From Chitinophaga agrisoli (lineage in GTDB: Bacteria; Bacteroidota; Bacteroidia; Chitinophagales; Chitinophagaceae), in the NCBI RefSeq assembly GCF_008386695.1, contig NZ_VUOC01000003.1:668421-732420 (forward strand): a DNA stretch of 64,000 bases, read 5' to 3'. The number at the start of each line of letters is the position of its first letter. Position 1 is the first letter of the stretch. Shown here piece by piece: positions 44,201-52,320 of this stretch. The notes under the pieces are model-generated. The model had not been told where the DNA came from, made no database searches, and saw only the letters and a program-made list of their open reading frames with translations. A program made the translations under genes and the position numbers.

Positions 44201-45131
44201 GGGTACCCGCTCCCCCGATGCGGTAATGAAACGTTTTCATAAAGGCGCTTTTTACCTGGCAGAACAGCTGGGCCTGGATGTGTTGCCGGTAGTGTTGCAT
44301 GGCACTGCTTATACCATGAGTAAAGGCGATTTTCTGCTCAAGAATGGGGTCATCACTGCCCAATACCTGCCGCGTATCCGCCAGGACGATAAGGAGTGGG
44401 GCGAAGGATATGCCGCCCGCACCAAACAGATCAGCCGTTACTTCAAACAGCAATATGAAGTGCTGCGCCGGGAAACGGAAACCCCGGCCTATTTCCGCCA
44501 GCTGCTTACCTATAATTATATTTACAAAGGCCCGGTGCTGGAATGGTATATGCGTATCAAAACCCGTATGGAAAACAACTACGCATTGTTCCATCAGCTG
44601 ATACCGGAAAAGGGGCGTATTATGGATATTGGCTGCGGATACGGCTTTATGTCATATATGCTGCACTTCCTTTCCCCGGAACGCACTATCACCGGGGTGG
44701 ATTATGATGAGGATAAGATCGCTACCGCCAAACATGCTTATTTGAGGAATGACCAGCTGGACTTTGTGTATGCAGACGTTACCCAATACACATTTGACCG
44801 GCACAATGCTTTCATCATCAGCGATGTATTGCATTACCTGCAACCGCAGGAGCAGGAACAACTGCTCCTGCAATGCCTGCAGCAGCTGGAACCGGGTGGC
44901 GTGATCATAGTACGGGATGGCGATGCGGACCTGGTCAAAAGACATGAAGGTACCCGCCTCACAGAGTTATTTAGTACCCGCCTGCTGGGATTCAATAAAA
45001 CTAAACAACAGCTGTCCTTCTTTTCCGGAGGGCATTTAAGACAGCTGGCAGCCCGGATGGGCGCCAGTATTGAACAGATAGACAATACAAAGTACACATC
45101 GAATGTAATATTTGTGATTAGACAACAGTAG
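41268..45131 (+). CDS. MMPL exporter fused to PlsC-like acyltransferase and SAM methyltransferase
   Basis: A 1287-residue, three-domain polypeptide. Residues about 1-850 are an RND/MMPL-type transporter: an N-terminal helix, a large periplasmic domain, then groups of helices (GIAVVLLVVLIALFF near 280, and a second set near 680-800 with FGLGDDYSIFTMDG). Residues about 860-1085 are a PlsC-type acyltransferase with H-x4-D (NHQSFLD, near 909-915) and EGTR (VYPEGTRSP, near 977). Residues about 1105-1287 are a methyltransferase with DIGCGYGFMSYML. I see no frameshift or internal stop. Likely couples export of the polyene to acylation or lipid anchoring and a methylation in one protein. Gene pairs or fusions of MMPL with acyltransferase occur in related clusters; the triple fusion may be unusual. 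Confidence 0.85.
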   Translation: MGSFFVHIYNFFAARKAALWICVVVSFAITGYLASRIRLEEDITRILPQDKTLNKLQQVFNDSRFADKLVLTISQKDTTAAAQPDSLVEAAKDLALWTGFVDGYPLKNYIEKMESGANDSSIMDLMQQIRAHLPIFLEEKDYHTIDSLITPQRLQLTLGNNYRTLISPAGLVLKQMIQQDPVGISWIGIKKLQQLQFDEQFELYDGMVVTKDHYHLMVFITPKYPPSDTRHNADFLRVLQGTLDSIRHDRPSVNISYFGATAVSVGNAQQLRQDTLYTQGIAVVLLVVLIALFFRKKRAPVLVMLPVVFGALFSLACIYLLYGKISVIALGAGAVVLGIAVNYSLHVFNHYRHLNDIRETIRDLASPMTIGSFTTIGGFLCLQFVESPMLKDVGVFAALSLVGAALFSLIFLPHWIVIGKEAAHAQHAHQHTWLDKLAAYRPEKNKYLVIGIVLLTVLFFFTAGRVGFESDMMRMNFMRPELKAAEAKLNKINAYTAQSVYVVTEGRTLEEALQENERMLPVVQQLQQQGIVKKYAGTGGLLLSQQEQQARIQRWNRYWTTEKQQQLVTYLQQQGPALGFKAAGFTPFAQWLQQDFKVMTDEEQHLLRSTSLGDYITEKNNRISLVTLLKVDPAHKQAVYKALEPYAHTTVLDKQYAANRLVEVIRNEFNSIAWMTSLLVFFALLISYGRIELALITFIPMLISWVWILGIMGMFGIKFNIVNIILSTFIFGLGDDYSIFTMDGLLQQYRTGKEQLSSFRSSIFLSAITTILGLGVLIFAQHPSLRSIALISIIGIGCVVLISQVMIPLLFNWLITARVRKGYAPWTFSGWLLSVIAFTYFTLGSFIITGIGWILIRLNPFNKEKGKYLYHVILSWFSWSQLHIMGNVKKRVINPLNEQLQRPAVIISNHQSFLDILISVSLNPRVILLTNEWVWRSPVFGGVVRLADYYPVAEGAEASVDKLRLLVEKGYSIVVYPEGTRSPDAVMKRFHKGAFYLAEQLGLDVLPVVLHGTAYTMSKGDFLLKNGVITAQYLPRIRQDDKEWGEGYAARTKQISRYFKQQYEVLRRETETPAYFRQLLTYNYIYKGPVLEWYMRIKTRMENNYALFHQLIPEKGRIMDIGCGYGFMSYMLHFLSPERTITGVDYDEDKIATAKHAYLRNDQLDFVYADVTQYTFDRHNAFIISDVLHYLQPQEQEQLLLQCLQQLEPGGVIIVRDGDADLVKRHEGTRLTELFSTRLLGFNKTKQQLSFFSGGHLRQLAARMGASIEQIDNTKYTSNVIFVIRQQ

Positions 45132-45186
45132 CAGGACCAGGGGATATTCATTGTTGATTATTTGTTACTTCAAAAACCTTTTTCTG

Positions 45187-46692
45187 ATGAACTATGATAT
45201 AGCCATAATTGGTAGCGGTCTGGGAGGATTGGTTTGCGGCGCATTACTGGCCCGTAACGGCTACCGTGTAGCTATATTTGAAAAGAACAAGCAGATAGGT
45301 GGCTGCCTGCAAACCTATGCGCGTAATAAGGTGATCATAGACTCCGGCGTGCACTATATAGGCGGGCTGGGAGAGGGGCGTAACCTGTATAAGATCTTCG
45401 ACTACCTGGGTATCATGAGCAAGCTCAAGCTGCAGCGCATGGATATGGATGGGTTTGATCATATAGGCTTTGCCGGTGATCCCCATACTTACCGCATGGC
45501 GCAAGGCTATGATAATTTTATACAGCAGCTCTTAAAGGATTTCCCGGGCGAGCGGAAGGCGCTGGAGGATTATTGCCATACCATGCAGGACATATGCCGC
45601 CGTTTTCCCCTGTATAACCTGCGCACCGGCGCCCTCACGGAAAAGCAGGAAGTGATGAATATATCCGCCAACGGTTTCCTGCAGCAGCTTACCAGCAACG
45701 AACGCCTGCGGAACGTGCTGGCCGGTAATAACCTGCTGTATGCCGGCGTGCCGGATAAAACGCCGTTTTACGTACATGCCCTGGTGCTGAACAGCTATAT
45801 CCAGGATTCCTGGAAATGTGTGGACGGCGGCTCCCAGATGGGCAAATGGCTGGCCCGCGCCATTATGGAAAAAGGAGGCACGATCTACCGTAGCACGGCC
45901 GTACAGCAGATAGTTGGGGAGGGCAACCGCGTAGGGTATATACTGTTGGATAACGGGCAGCAGGTAAAGGCAGACCATTACATCTCCAACCTGCACCCCG
46001 CCCAAACCATGGCCATAACGGAAAGTGAGCTGATACGCGGGGCCTACCGCTCCCGCATCAACACCCTGGAAAACGCCATAGCCCCCTTTGTGCTGAATAT
46101 TGTGCTCAAACCCGGCGTTTTCCCCTATCTGAACTATAACTATTATTACCACGAAACGCCCAATGCCTGGGACGGTATAGACTATACGCCGGATAACTGG
46201 CCACTTACTTATGGCCTGTACGCCACGGCCAGCTCCCGCCATATGCCTTGTGCAGACGGCCTTTCCGTGCTCACCTATATGCGGTATGAGGAGGTGGCGC
46301 CCTGGCAGCATACCTTTAACACCACCTCCCGGGAGCAACCCCGTGGAGCGGACTACGACGCATTCAAAAAACAGAAGGCAGAACGCCTGCTGGATGTGAT
46401 AGAACGGCGTTTCCCCGGCCTCCGCAGCAGTATTGACACTTACTATACAGCCACGCCACTCTCATTCCGGGACTACCTGGGCACGGGTGACGGCAGCCTG
46501 TACGGCATACAGAAAGATTATAACGATACGTTAAAAACAATGATAAATCCGCGCACCAAACTCACCAATTTGTATCTTACCGGCCAAAATCTGAACTTGC
46601 ACGGTATTTTGGGCGTCACCATCAGTGCGGTAATGACCAGCGGGGAAATACTGGGTTTGGATTGGTTGCTCGGGCAAATTAATGGCGAATAG
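45187..46692 (+). CDS. CrtI/phytoene desaturase-like NAD(P)/FAD oxidoreductase
   Basis: A 501-residue flavoprotein. The start at 45187 gives MNYDIAIIGSGLGGLVCGALLARNG (cut), the FAD-binding Rossmann motif, then FEKNKQIGGCLQTY. The C-terminal LTGQNLNLHGILGVT resembles the C-terminal FAD loop of carotenoid desaturases and isomerases. An upstream ATG at 45151 adds twelve hydrophobic residues without conservation. In the pigment cluster it could oxidise or isomerise the polyene chain or act on the aryl part; there are no carotenoid genes here, so a carotenoid role is unlikely. Confidence 0.85.
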   Translation: MNYDIAIIGSGLGGLVCGALLARNGYRVAIFEKNKQIGGCLQTYARNKVIIDSGVHYIGGLGEGRNLYKIFDYLGIMSKLKLQRMDMDGFDHIGFAGDPHTYRMAQGYDNFIQQLLKDFPGERKALEDYCHTMQDICRRFPLYNLRTGALTEKQEVMNISANGFLQQLTSNERLRNVLAGNNLLYAGVPDKTPFYVHALVLNSYIQDSWKCVDGGSQMGKWLARAIMEKGGTIYRSTAVQQIVGEGNRVGYILLDNGQQVKADHYISNLHPAQTMAITESELIRGAYRSRINTLENAIAPFVLNIVLKPGVFPYLNYNYYYHETPNAWDGIDYTPDNWPLTYGLYATASSRHMPCADGLSVLTYMRYEEVAPWQHTFNTTSREQPRGADYDAFKKQKAERLLDVIERRFPGLRSSIDTYYTATPLSFRDYLGTGDGSLYGIQKDYNDTLKTMINPRTKLTNLYLTGQNLNLHGILGVTISAVMTSGEILGLDWLLGQINGE

Positions 46693-46708
46693 CTAATAAT
46701 AGGTAACA

Positions 46709-48385
46709 ATGAAAAAAAAGAGAAGCGTTTGGCGAAAATTAGGACGGGTATTATTATTCATCATAGGCGGTTTCCTGCTGCTGATACTGGGACTGGTGAT
46801 CTATGTGGTAAGCGTATCGCACATCAACCCGCCACAGATCGCGGATAAAAGCGCCCTGCAATTGCAGCGCACACAAATAGATACCAGCTGTTACACCATT
46901 GGCAATAACTGGTTCCGTAAAAGCAACAGCGGCCTGTATGAGCTGTATGTAGAGGGTAAACCCTTTGAAAGGGGCGTGATCTACGGTAAGCTTAGCGCAG
47001 AGCTGGTAAAACGGCAGGAAGATATTTTTGTTGACCAGATCAAAAAGATGATCCCCTCCCAATCCTACCTCCACTTCCTCAAATACTTCGTAGGATGGTT
47101 TAACCGCCACTTAGCAGATAATATTGCAGAAGAGAATAAAGAAGAGATCTACGGCATTTCCTTCTCCGCATCGCCCAACTATGATTTTATTGGCAGCAAT
47201 TATGAGCGTATCCTGAACTACCACGCCGCGCATGATATTGGGCATGCCCTGCAGAACATGATGCTGGTGGGCTGCAGCTCCTTTGCCACCTGGAACGGCC
47301 GCTCCGCGGACAGTAACCTGATCATAGGCCGCAATTTTGATTTTTATGTGGGTGACCGCTTTGCAGATGATAAGATAGTGGCCTTTTACCGACCGGATAG
47401 CGGCTACCGTTTTATGATGGTGACCTGGGCAGGTTTTACCGGCGTAACCTCCGGCATGAACGAAAACGGGTTAACGGTGACGATCAATGCGGATAAGAGC
47501 GAGATACCCACCGGTTCCGCCACACCGGTATCCCTGGTAGCCCGCGAAATACTTCAGTACGCCGGTAATATACAGGAGGCCTGGGCTATTGCACAGCGGC
47601 GTAAGATGTTTGTATCTGAATCCTTTCTCATTGGCTCCGCGGCAGATAACCGCGCGGCCATCATAGAAAAAACGCCCCATGGTATGGATATGTATGATCC
47701 TAAGAGTGATTTTATCACCTGTACCAACCATTTCCAGGGCGATACCTTAGGCAAACTGGCCTCTAACCTGCAACAGGAAAAGGAAAGCGCCAGCGTATAC
47801 CGCTACGAGCGTTTGTCAGAATTGCTGGCGCAGCACGGGCCTAATACTGTGGCCAATACGGTAAGTATCCTGCGCGACCGCTACGGCTTGCATAATGAGA
47901 ACATAGGTATGGGCAATGAAAAAGCCATGAACCAGCTGCTGGCCCATCACGCCGTTGTGTTTGAGCCTAAAAAACGGCTGGTATGGGTATCTACGGCCCC
48001 CTGGCAGCTAGGCAAGTTTGTAGCCTATGACCTGAATAAGATCTTTGCCATGCATGGCCTGCAGCATAACCAGGAGCTGTATGACAGCGCCCTCACCATT
48101 CCGGCGGATCCCTTCCTGCTCACAAAGGATTATCGTAACTTCCTTACCTATAAACGTATCAAAGCGGACATTATGGACGGTAAGGATGTGAACCTGCAGG
48201 AACTGATAGCCTCCAACCCGGAATTCTATCACGCCTATGTGCTGGCCGGTGATTATTCGTTTAAGCGTAAACGCTACCGGGAGGCCAAACAATACTACCA
48301 GACCGCCCTTACCAAAGTGATAGCCACCAAGGCAGAAGAAAAGCATATACGCGAACAGCTGGAGAAATGTAACAAGCCATCATGA
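46709..48385 (+). CDS. C45-family autoproteolytic acyltransferase/hydrolase with TPR-like tail
   Basis: A 558-residue Ntn-hydrolase-type protein. A membrane anchor (about 10-36) places it in the periplasm. The candidate N-terminal nucleophile after self-cleavage is Cys189 in LMMLVGCSSFATWNG (numbering from the ATG), followed by the IIGRNFDFYVGD core and GMNENGLTVTINAD. The last 60 residues (YHAYVLAGDYSFKRKRYREA) look like a TPR pair. The family includes acyl-CoA:6-aminopenicillanic acid acyltransferase. In this cluster it is a candidate for joining the polyene acyl group to its hydroxyl partner, but hydrolysis is equally possible. Overlaps AcpS by 4 nt. Confidence 0.82.
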   Translation: MKKKRSVWRKLGRVLLFIIGGFLLLILGLVIYVVSVSHINPPQIADKSALQLQRTQIDTSCYTIGNNWFRKSNSGLYELYVEGKPFERGVIYGKLSAELVKRQEDIFVDQIKKMIPSQSYLHFLKYFVGWFNRHLADNIAEENKEEIYGISFSASPNYDFIGSNYERILNYHAAHDIGHALQNMMLVGCSSFATWNGRSADSNLIIGRNFDFYVGDRFADDKIVAFYRPDSGYRFMMVTWAGFTGVTSGMNENGLTVTINADKSEIPTGSATPVSLVAREILQYAGNIQEAWAIAQRRKMFVSESFLIGSAADNRAAIIEKTPHGMDMYDPKSDFITCTNHFQGDTLGKLASNLQQEKESASVYRYERLSELLAQHGPNTVANTVSILRDRYGLHNENIGMGNEKAMNQLLAHHAVVFEPKKRLVWVSTAPWQLGKFVAYDLNKIFAMHGLQHNQELYDSALTIPADPFLLTKDYRNFLTYKRIKADIMDGKDVNLQELIASNPEFYHAYVLAGDYSFKRKRYREAKQYYQTALTKVIATKAEEKHIREQLEKCNKPS

Positions 48386-48759
48386 TCTACGGCATAGGTA
48401 CAGATATTGTTGAAGTGCAGCGGGTAGAAGAAAAGATCCGGAAAGGAAAAGGTTTCCGGGAACTAGTATTCACCCCGTTGGAGGTCGCATACTGTGAGCA
48501 GCAGGCGGCTCCCTATGAGCATTATGCGGCCCGCTTTGCCGCCAAAGAGGCTTTCCTGAAAGCGCTGGGCACCGGCTGGGGCCACGGAGGCGTAAACTTT
48601 AACGAAATAGAGGTGCGCAACAATACCGCGGGTAAGCCGGAGCTGCACCTGCTGGGAAATGCCGCCAGCCGTTATACGGAGCTGTCCATTAAACAGGTAT
48701 TACTATCGCTATCGCATGTGAAAACCACCGCCATTGCTATGGTGGTCATTGAAGTATAA
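48382..48759 (+). CDS. Holo-ACP synthase (phosphopantetheinyl transferase, AcpS type)
   Basis: A 125-residue phosphopantetheinyl transferase that activates the cluster's ACPs. AcpS signatures are intact: GIGTDIVEVQRVEEKI at the start and the Mg/CoA-binding FAAKEAFLKALGTGWG, ending SLSHVKTTAIAMVVIE. The 4-nt overlap (ATGA) with the C45 gene and the 3-nt gap to the ligase gene keep it in the cluster transcript. It may act beside the housekeeping AcpS, which is not in this window. Confidence 0.92.
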   Translation: MIYGIGTDIVEVQRVEEKIRKGKGFRELVFTPLEVAYCEQQAAPYEHYAARFAAKEAFLKALGTGWGHGGVNFNEIEVRNNTAGKPELHLLGNAASRYTELSIKQVLLSLSHVKTTAIAMVVIEV

Positions 48760-48762
48760 TTT

Positions 48763-50055
48763 ATGTATATACCAGACATAGAACTGCAATCTGCTGCCGC
48801 CATCCGGCAGTTCCAGGAAAAAGAAGTGCTGCACCTTATAGGCTACCTGCGGCAGTTCTCGCCTTTCTATAAGGAATGGTTTGCCAAACATAACATCCAG
48901 GCTGGTACCGTTACAGGATTGGAGGAGCTGGCAAAGATACCGCCGGTGACCAAGGAAGACCTGCAGCAGCGCAACTGGGATTTCCTGTGTGTGGATAGAA
49001 ATAAGATAGCGGAATACACCACTACTTCCGGTACGCTGGGTAAACCGGTGATCATACCGCTTACCGCCAATGACCTGAACCGTTTAAGTTATAACGAATA
49101 CATCTCCTTCTGCTGTGCAGATGGCGCCGCCGATGATATATACCAGCTCATGCTCACACTGGACCGCCAGTTTATGGCAGGTATGGCCTACTACACCGGC
49201 ATACGCCGGCTGGGCGCCGGTGTGCTGCGTGTAGGCCCTGGCGTACCTTCCCTGCAATGGGAGAACATACAACGTATACAACCCACTACCATCGTAGCAG
49301 TACCTTCTTTTATCCTTAAGCTGATCGCCTTTGCCAAAGAGCATAATATTGATATCAATGCCTCTTCTGTAAAAAAGGCGGTGTGTATTGGCGAAAATAT
49401 CCGGCAGGTAGACTTTTCATTAAGTGTGCTGGGTAAGAAGATCACGGAGCAATGGAATATACAGCTATACTCCACATATGCCTCTACAGAAATGCAGACC
49501 GCCTTTACGGAATGCAGGGCGGGCCGTGGTGGCCATCATCATCCGGAGCTGTTGTATGTAGAGCTGCTGGATGATAACGATCAGTCTGTAGCGCCCGGCC
49601 AGGAGGGGGAAGTGACCATTACCACCCTGGGCGTTGAAGGCATGCCCCTGCTGCGTTATAAGACCGGCGATATATGCCGTTATGAAACAGACGCCTGCAG
49701 CTGCGGTAGACAGACCATTCGTCTCTCCCCGGTAATTGGCCGCAAGAAACAAATGATCAAATACAAAGGCACTACCCTATACCCACCTGCCTTGTTTGAC
49801 CTGTTGAATGAAATGGAAGAAGTAAAGGAATTTGTAGTAGAAGTATTCTCCAATGAAATAGGTACGGATGAGATATTGCTGCACCTGTGGCCCATATCTG
49901 AATCCGAAGATACAGACCGCAAAATACGCTCCTATCTGCAGGCCAAGCTGCGCGTTATACCACAGGTGCGCTATTGCGGCCAGGCAGAGATCATGAAAAT
50001 GCAGTTCCCCGAAGGCGGAAGGAAAGCCGTAAAGTTTGTAGACAACCGGCAGTAA
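48763..50055 (+). CDS. Phenylacetate-CoA ligase-like AMP-forming enzyme
   Basis: A 430-residue adenylate-forming enzyme of the PaaK type. The nucleotide loop is YTTTSGTLGKPVIIP, with STYASTEMQTAF and LLRYKTGDICRYE as further conserved segments. Closing the cluster that opens with the ammonia-lyase, it most likely activates 4-coumarate (or the aryl starter) as an adenylate and loads it on CoA or ACP, as ApeH does in aryl-polyene systems. PaaK homologues rather than FadD-type ligases are less usual for this step, so the substrate should be considered inferred. Last recognisable gene of the cluster. Confidence 0.85.
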   Translation: MYIPDIELQSAAAIRQFQEKEVLHLIGYLRQFSPFYKEWFAKHNIQAGTVTGLEELAKIPPVTKEDLQQRNWDFLCVDRNKIAEYTTTSGTLGKPVIIPLTANDLNRLSYNEYISFCCADGAADDIYQLMLTLDRQFMAGMAYYTGIRRLGAGVLRVGPGVPSLQWENIQRIQPTTIVAVPSFILKLIAFAKEHNIDINASSVKKAVCIGENIRQVDFSLSVLGKKITEQWNIQLYSTYASTEMQTAFTECRAGRGGHHHPELLYVELLDDNDQSVAPGQEGEVTITTLGVEGMPLLRYKTGDICRYETDACSCGRQTIRLSPVIGRKKQMIKYKGTTLYPPALFDLLNEMEEVKEFVVEVFSNEIGTDEILLHLWPISESEDTDRKIRSYLQAKLRVIPQVRYCGQAEIMKMQFPEGGRKAVKFVDNRQ

Positions 50056-50413
50056 TAACGATCGTTCTGTCTGTTTATTATAGACTTACGCATTCGTTAA
50101 CGTCAAAAAAAAATCTGCGCTTTTAACGAATCTTTATATAATATCATCATATGCTTAACGTTTATTAACCTGATCTTTGCTTGACGAAAATGCGACACAT
50201 TTTTCATCAACAGGATGCTGACGTCGTGACGGTGAAACTGATAACAAACCTCCTCTGCAATTTCCGGAGTGCGAACCTCCGGCAATTACTGTAACCAATC
50301 CTTATTGAACTTCCTCCACATTTAACAATGAGGTGTGATATTTATTGTAATGGACATGTTTTAAGCACATGCGCCAACAGACCAACGCGTGCCTACTAAA
50401 ATCCAATAATAGC
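50056..50413. other. Gene-free stretch ending the pigment cluster
   Basis: No gene supported over these 358 nt. It contains an inverted repeat ATTCGTTAA/TTAACGAAT (50092-50100 with 50123-50131) with an A-rich loop, and a small hairpin CCGGAG/CTCCGG (50264-50269 with 50277-50282) with a 7-nt loop and no T-tract. The first repeat may mark the end of the cluster transcript, but it is not a classical terminator. Confidence 0.5.
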
Positions 50414-51088
50414 ATGAACAAGAGACTATTTATGTTGCTTACTATGGGTGTTACACTATTCCACCACCTTACTATTGCCCAGGGGGTATCATCTTCTGTT
50501 ATGCGCGCGCTCATTGATTCCGCGCTGAAAAACAATGCAGACAAGAAAATAGCCATAAAACATATGAAGGCCGCGGAGAAGTTATTCCAGTTATCAAAAA
50601 CAAGTTATGTACCGGATGTGCTGGCAGCCGCGGGCGCCAATACATTGGAGGATATGGATGATGCAATGAACAGCGCCACTGCAGACCTGGTGGTGAAAAG
50701 CACCGCCTATACCAATGCGTATACCTGCCTGCATTCAGCTAAAGGCCATAAAAATATTCCGGGCTGTATAACCTGTACGGTGGCTAATGAATACGCTTAT
50801 TTATTATTGCTGGATATGGAGCTTATTACTGCGCAGCATAATATGCTAGCGGCCGATAGTATCCTGGCGGAGATGGCGCAGATGGATGAAAGCCAGGTCT
50901 CCGGGGACGCCGTCTCACGGGTCATCAGTCAAAGGTTGGTAGCGGGTTATATGTTACCTGCAATAGAAAAACATATCTGCTGGCAGGAGGATGGCCTGAG
51001 CATACTGGCCGGCGTAGAAACAGGTAATATACCCAGGGATAGCAATATTGAATTGCGTGATGTACGGCCGGAAAACTGCGATATCTAA
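50414..51088 (+). CDS. Secreted half-length TolC-like protein
   Basis: A 224-residue exported protein; the ATG at 50414 gives a signal peptide ending LTIAQG. The segment ALIDSALKNNADKKIAIKHM, then AEKLFQLSKTSYVPDVLAAAG, resembles the N-terminal repeat of TolC-family outer membrane efflux proteins (ALxxNPxL...A...A...YLPxL). The coiled helices expected after it are partly present (AYLLLLDMELITAQHNMLAAD), but the protein is half the usual length of about 450. It ends with an acidic, Cys-containing tail (VRPENCDI). It could be a relict or a stand-alone assembly factor. Relation to the MMPL exporter upstream is possible but unproven. Confidence 0.6.
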   Translation: MNKRLFMLLTMGVTLFHHLTIAQGVSSSVMRALIDSALKNNADKKIAIKHMKAAEKLFQLSKTSYVPDVLAAAGANTLEDMDDAMNSATADLVVKSTAYTNAYTCLHSAKGHKNIPGCITCTVANEYAYLLLLDMELITAQHNMLAADSILAEMAQMDESQVSGDAVSRVISQRLVAGYMLPAIEKHICWQEDGLSILAGVETGNIPRDSNIELRDVRPENCDI

Positions 51089-51103
51089 ACGTCTGGTTAT
51101 TCC

Positions 51104-51589
51104 TTAGAACTGAAAATCCGCCTCCCTTTCCGGGTTATCCAGCTTATCGCTTTTGCGCTCATCCTTTACGATCACATGCAGCATATTGATCTGCTCCGGA
51201 TGTTGCGCATACAGGATATCCGTGCTTACATGCACTTTTTTTACCGTATTGATGCCCTTTACATCCAGGAAACACCAGGCTGCCTCCTCTTCTATCTGGT
51301 AGCCCAGGTAATGCAGGGTCACAGGTTTGCCGTCTACGGTGATATGCAGGTGCTTATTAAGATAATCCGTGATCATGGCGTCCACCGCTTTACGGTCTGC
51401 CGGGTGAATAATGTCAAAATTAGTTTTATACTGCGCCTTCAGGGCGCGCTCCAGGTCGTCTGAGAAGATGCGGCAGCTTATTTCCAGCTCCCGCTGGGCA
51501 GCATCATGCCTGATTTCCGTTACGCTCACATAGAAGGGGTGCAGGGTATACCACGCCGCTACTAACCATTTACATAATATTAAGCCCAC
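51104..51589 (-). CDS. DUF6702 family protein
   Basis: A 161-residue protein with an N-terminal hydrophobic segment and mature start HPFYVSVTEIRHD, the hallmark of DUF6702, followed by QRELEISCRIFSDDLERAL. The start is a GTG at 51589. It is transcribed away from the HupE/UreJ gene, and the two plus an M1 peptidase form a set that I recall from other Bacteroidota. A TAATTTTG box on the minus strand at 51642-51635 fits its promoter. Function unknown. Confidence 0.85.
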   Translation of the reverse strand: MGLILCKWLVAAWYTLHPFYVSVTEIRHDAAQRELEISCRIFSDDLERALKAQYKTNFDIIHPADRKAVDAMITDYLNKHLHITVDGKPVTLHYLGYQIEEEAAWCFLDVKGINTVKKVHVSTDILYAQHPEQINMLHVIVKDERKSDKLDNPEREADFQF

Positions 51590-51634
51590 TTGACTAAAAA
51601 ATTTTATTTTTAAACGGAGAGTTTATATAATTAC

Positions 51635-51642
51635 CAAAATTA
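51635..51642 (-). promoter_or_regulatory. Candidate -7 box for the DUF6702 gene
   Basis: Read on the minus strand this is TAATTTTG, matching TAnnTTTG, 46 nt before the GTG start. No -33 element at the usual distance was seen. The short divergent spacer shared with the HupE/UreJ gene leaves little room for a second promoter. Confidence 0.4.
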
Positions 51643-51657
51643 GACAAAATCTAGGCA

Positions 51658-52260
51658 ATGAGTGAATTCGCCTTGTATTTCCAGTTAGGGTGGCAACACA
51701 TAATAGCATGGGATGGGTATGATCATATTTTATTTATAGTGGCATTGAGCGCTGTTTACCTGCTGAAAGACTGGAAAAAGGTGTTGATATTGGTTACGGC
51801 ATTTACAATAGGGCACTCTATCACCCTGGCTTTGAGCGTATTGAACATAGTGCGGATGAATAGGCCACTGGTCGAGTTCCTGATACCGGTAACCATCTTT
51901 ATTACCGCTTTATTTAATATCATCCGCCAACCGGATCTATCACAGCCGCGGGCCGTACAACTCAATTACTATTTTGCCCTGTTTTTTGGCCTCATACATG
52001 GTATGGGATTCTCCACCTATCTCAAAAGCCTGCTGGGCGCCAATGTAGCTGTACCGCTCCTGTCGTTTAACCTGGGACTGGAATTTGGGCAGGTATTGGT
52101 GGTGATCACTGTACTGCTGATGGCTGGCATCATTGTAAATATAACCGGCGTAAAACGCAGGGACTGGATCATGTTCCTCTCTTCTGCTATCTTTGGGATC
52201 GCTTTTGTAATGGCGATCGAACGGTTTAAAGACCTGTTTGTATTACCGACCACAATCTAA
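51658..52260 (+). CDS. HupE/UreJ family membrane protein
   Basis: A 200-residue integral membrane protein with about six helices. The first helix is preceded by YFQLGWQHIIAWDGYDHILFI, with the H-x-D/H pairs characteristic of HupE/UreJ, and AFTIGHSITLALSVL and FFGLIHGMGFSTYL carry conserved His residues. Family members are proposed nickel or cobalt transporters, although Bacteroidota homologues lack hydrogenase or urease neighbours, as here. Divergent from DUF6702, upstream of the M1 peptidase. Confidence 0.9.
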   Translation: MSEFALYFQLGWQHIIAWDGYDHILFIVALSAVYLLKDWKKVLILVTAFTIGHSITLALSVLNIVRMNRPLVEFLIPVTIFITALFNIIRQPDLSQPRAVQLNYYFALFFGLIHGMGFSTYLKSLLGANVAVPLLSFNLGLEFGQVLVVITVLLMAGIIVNITGVKRRDWIMFLSSAIFGIAFVMAIERFKDLFVLPTTI

Positions 52261-52320
52261 ACCGCTAATACTTACCGCGTCCGGATGGACCCGGGCGTAC
52301 GAAAACAGAAACAGTATCAA

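Noticed and set aside
45187-46692. Carotenoid desaturase (crtI) as part of a carotenoid pathway
   Set aside because: No phytoene synthase or other carotenoid gene is present; the context is a polyketide-type pigment cluster.
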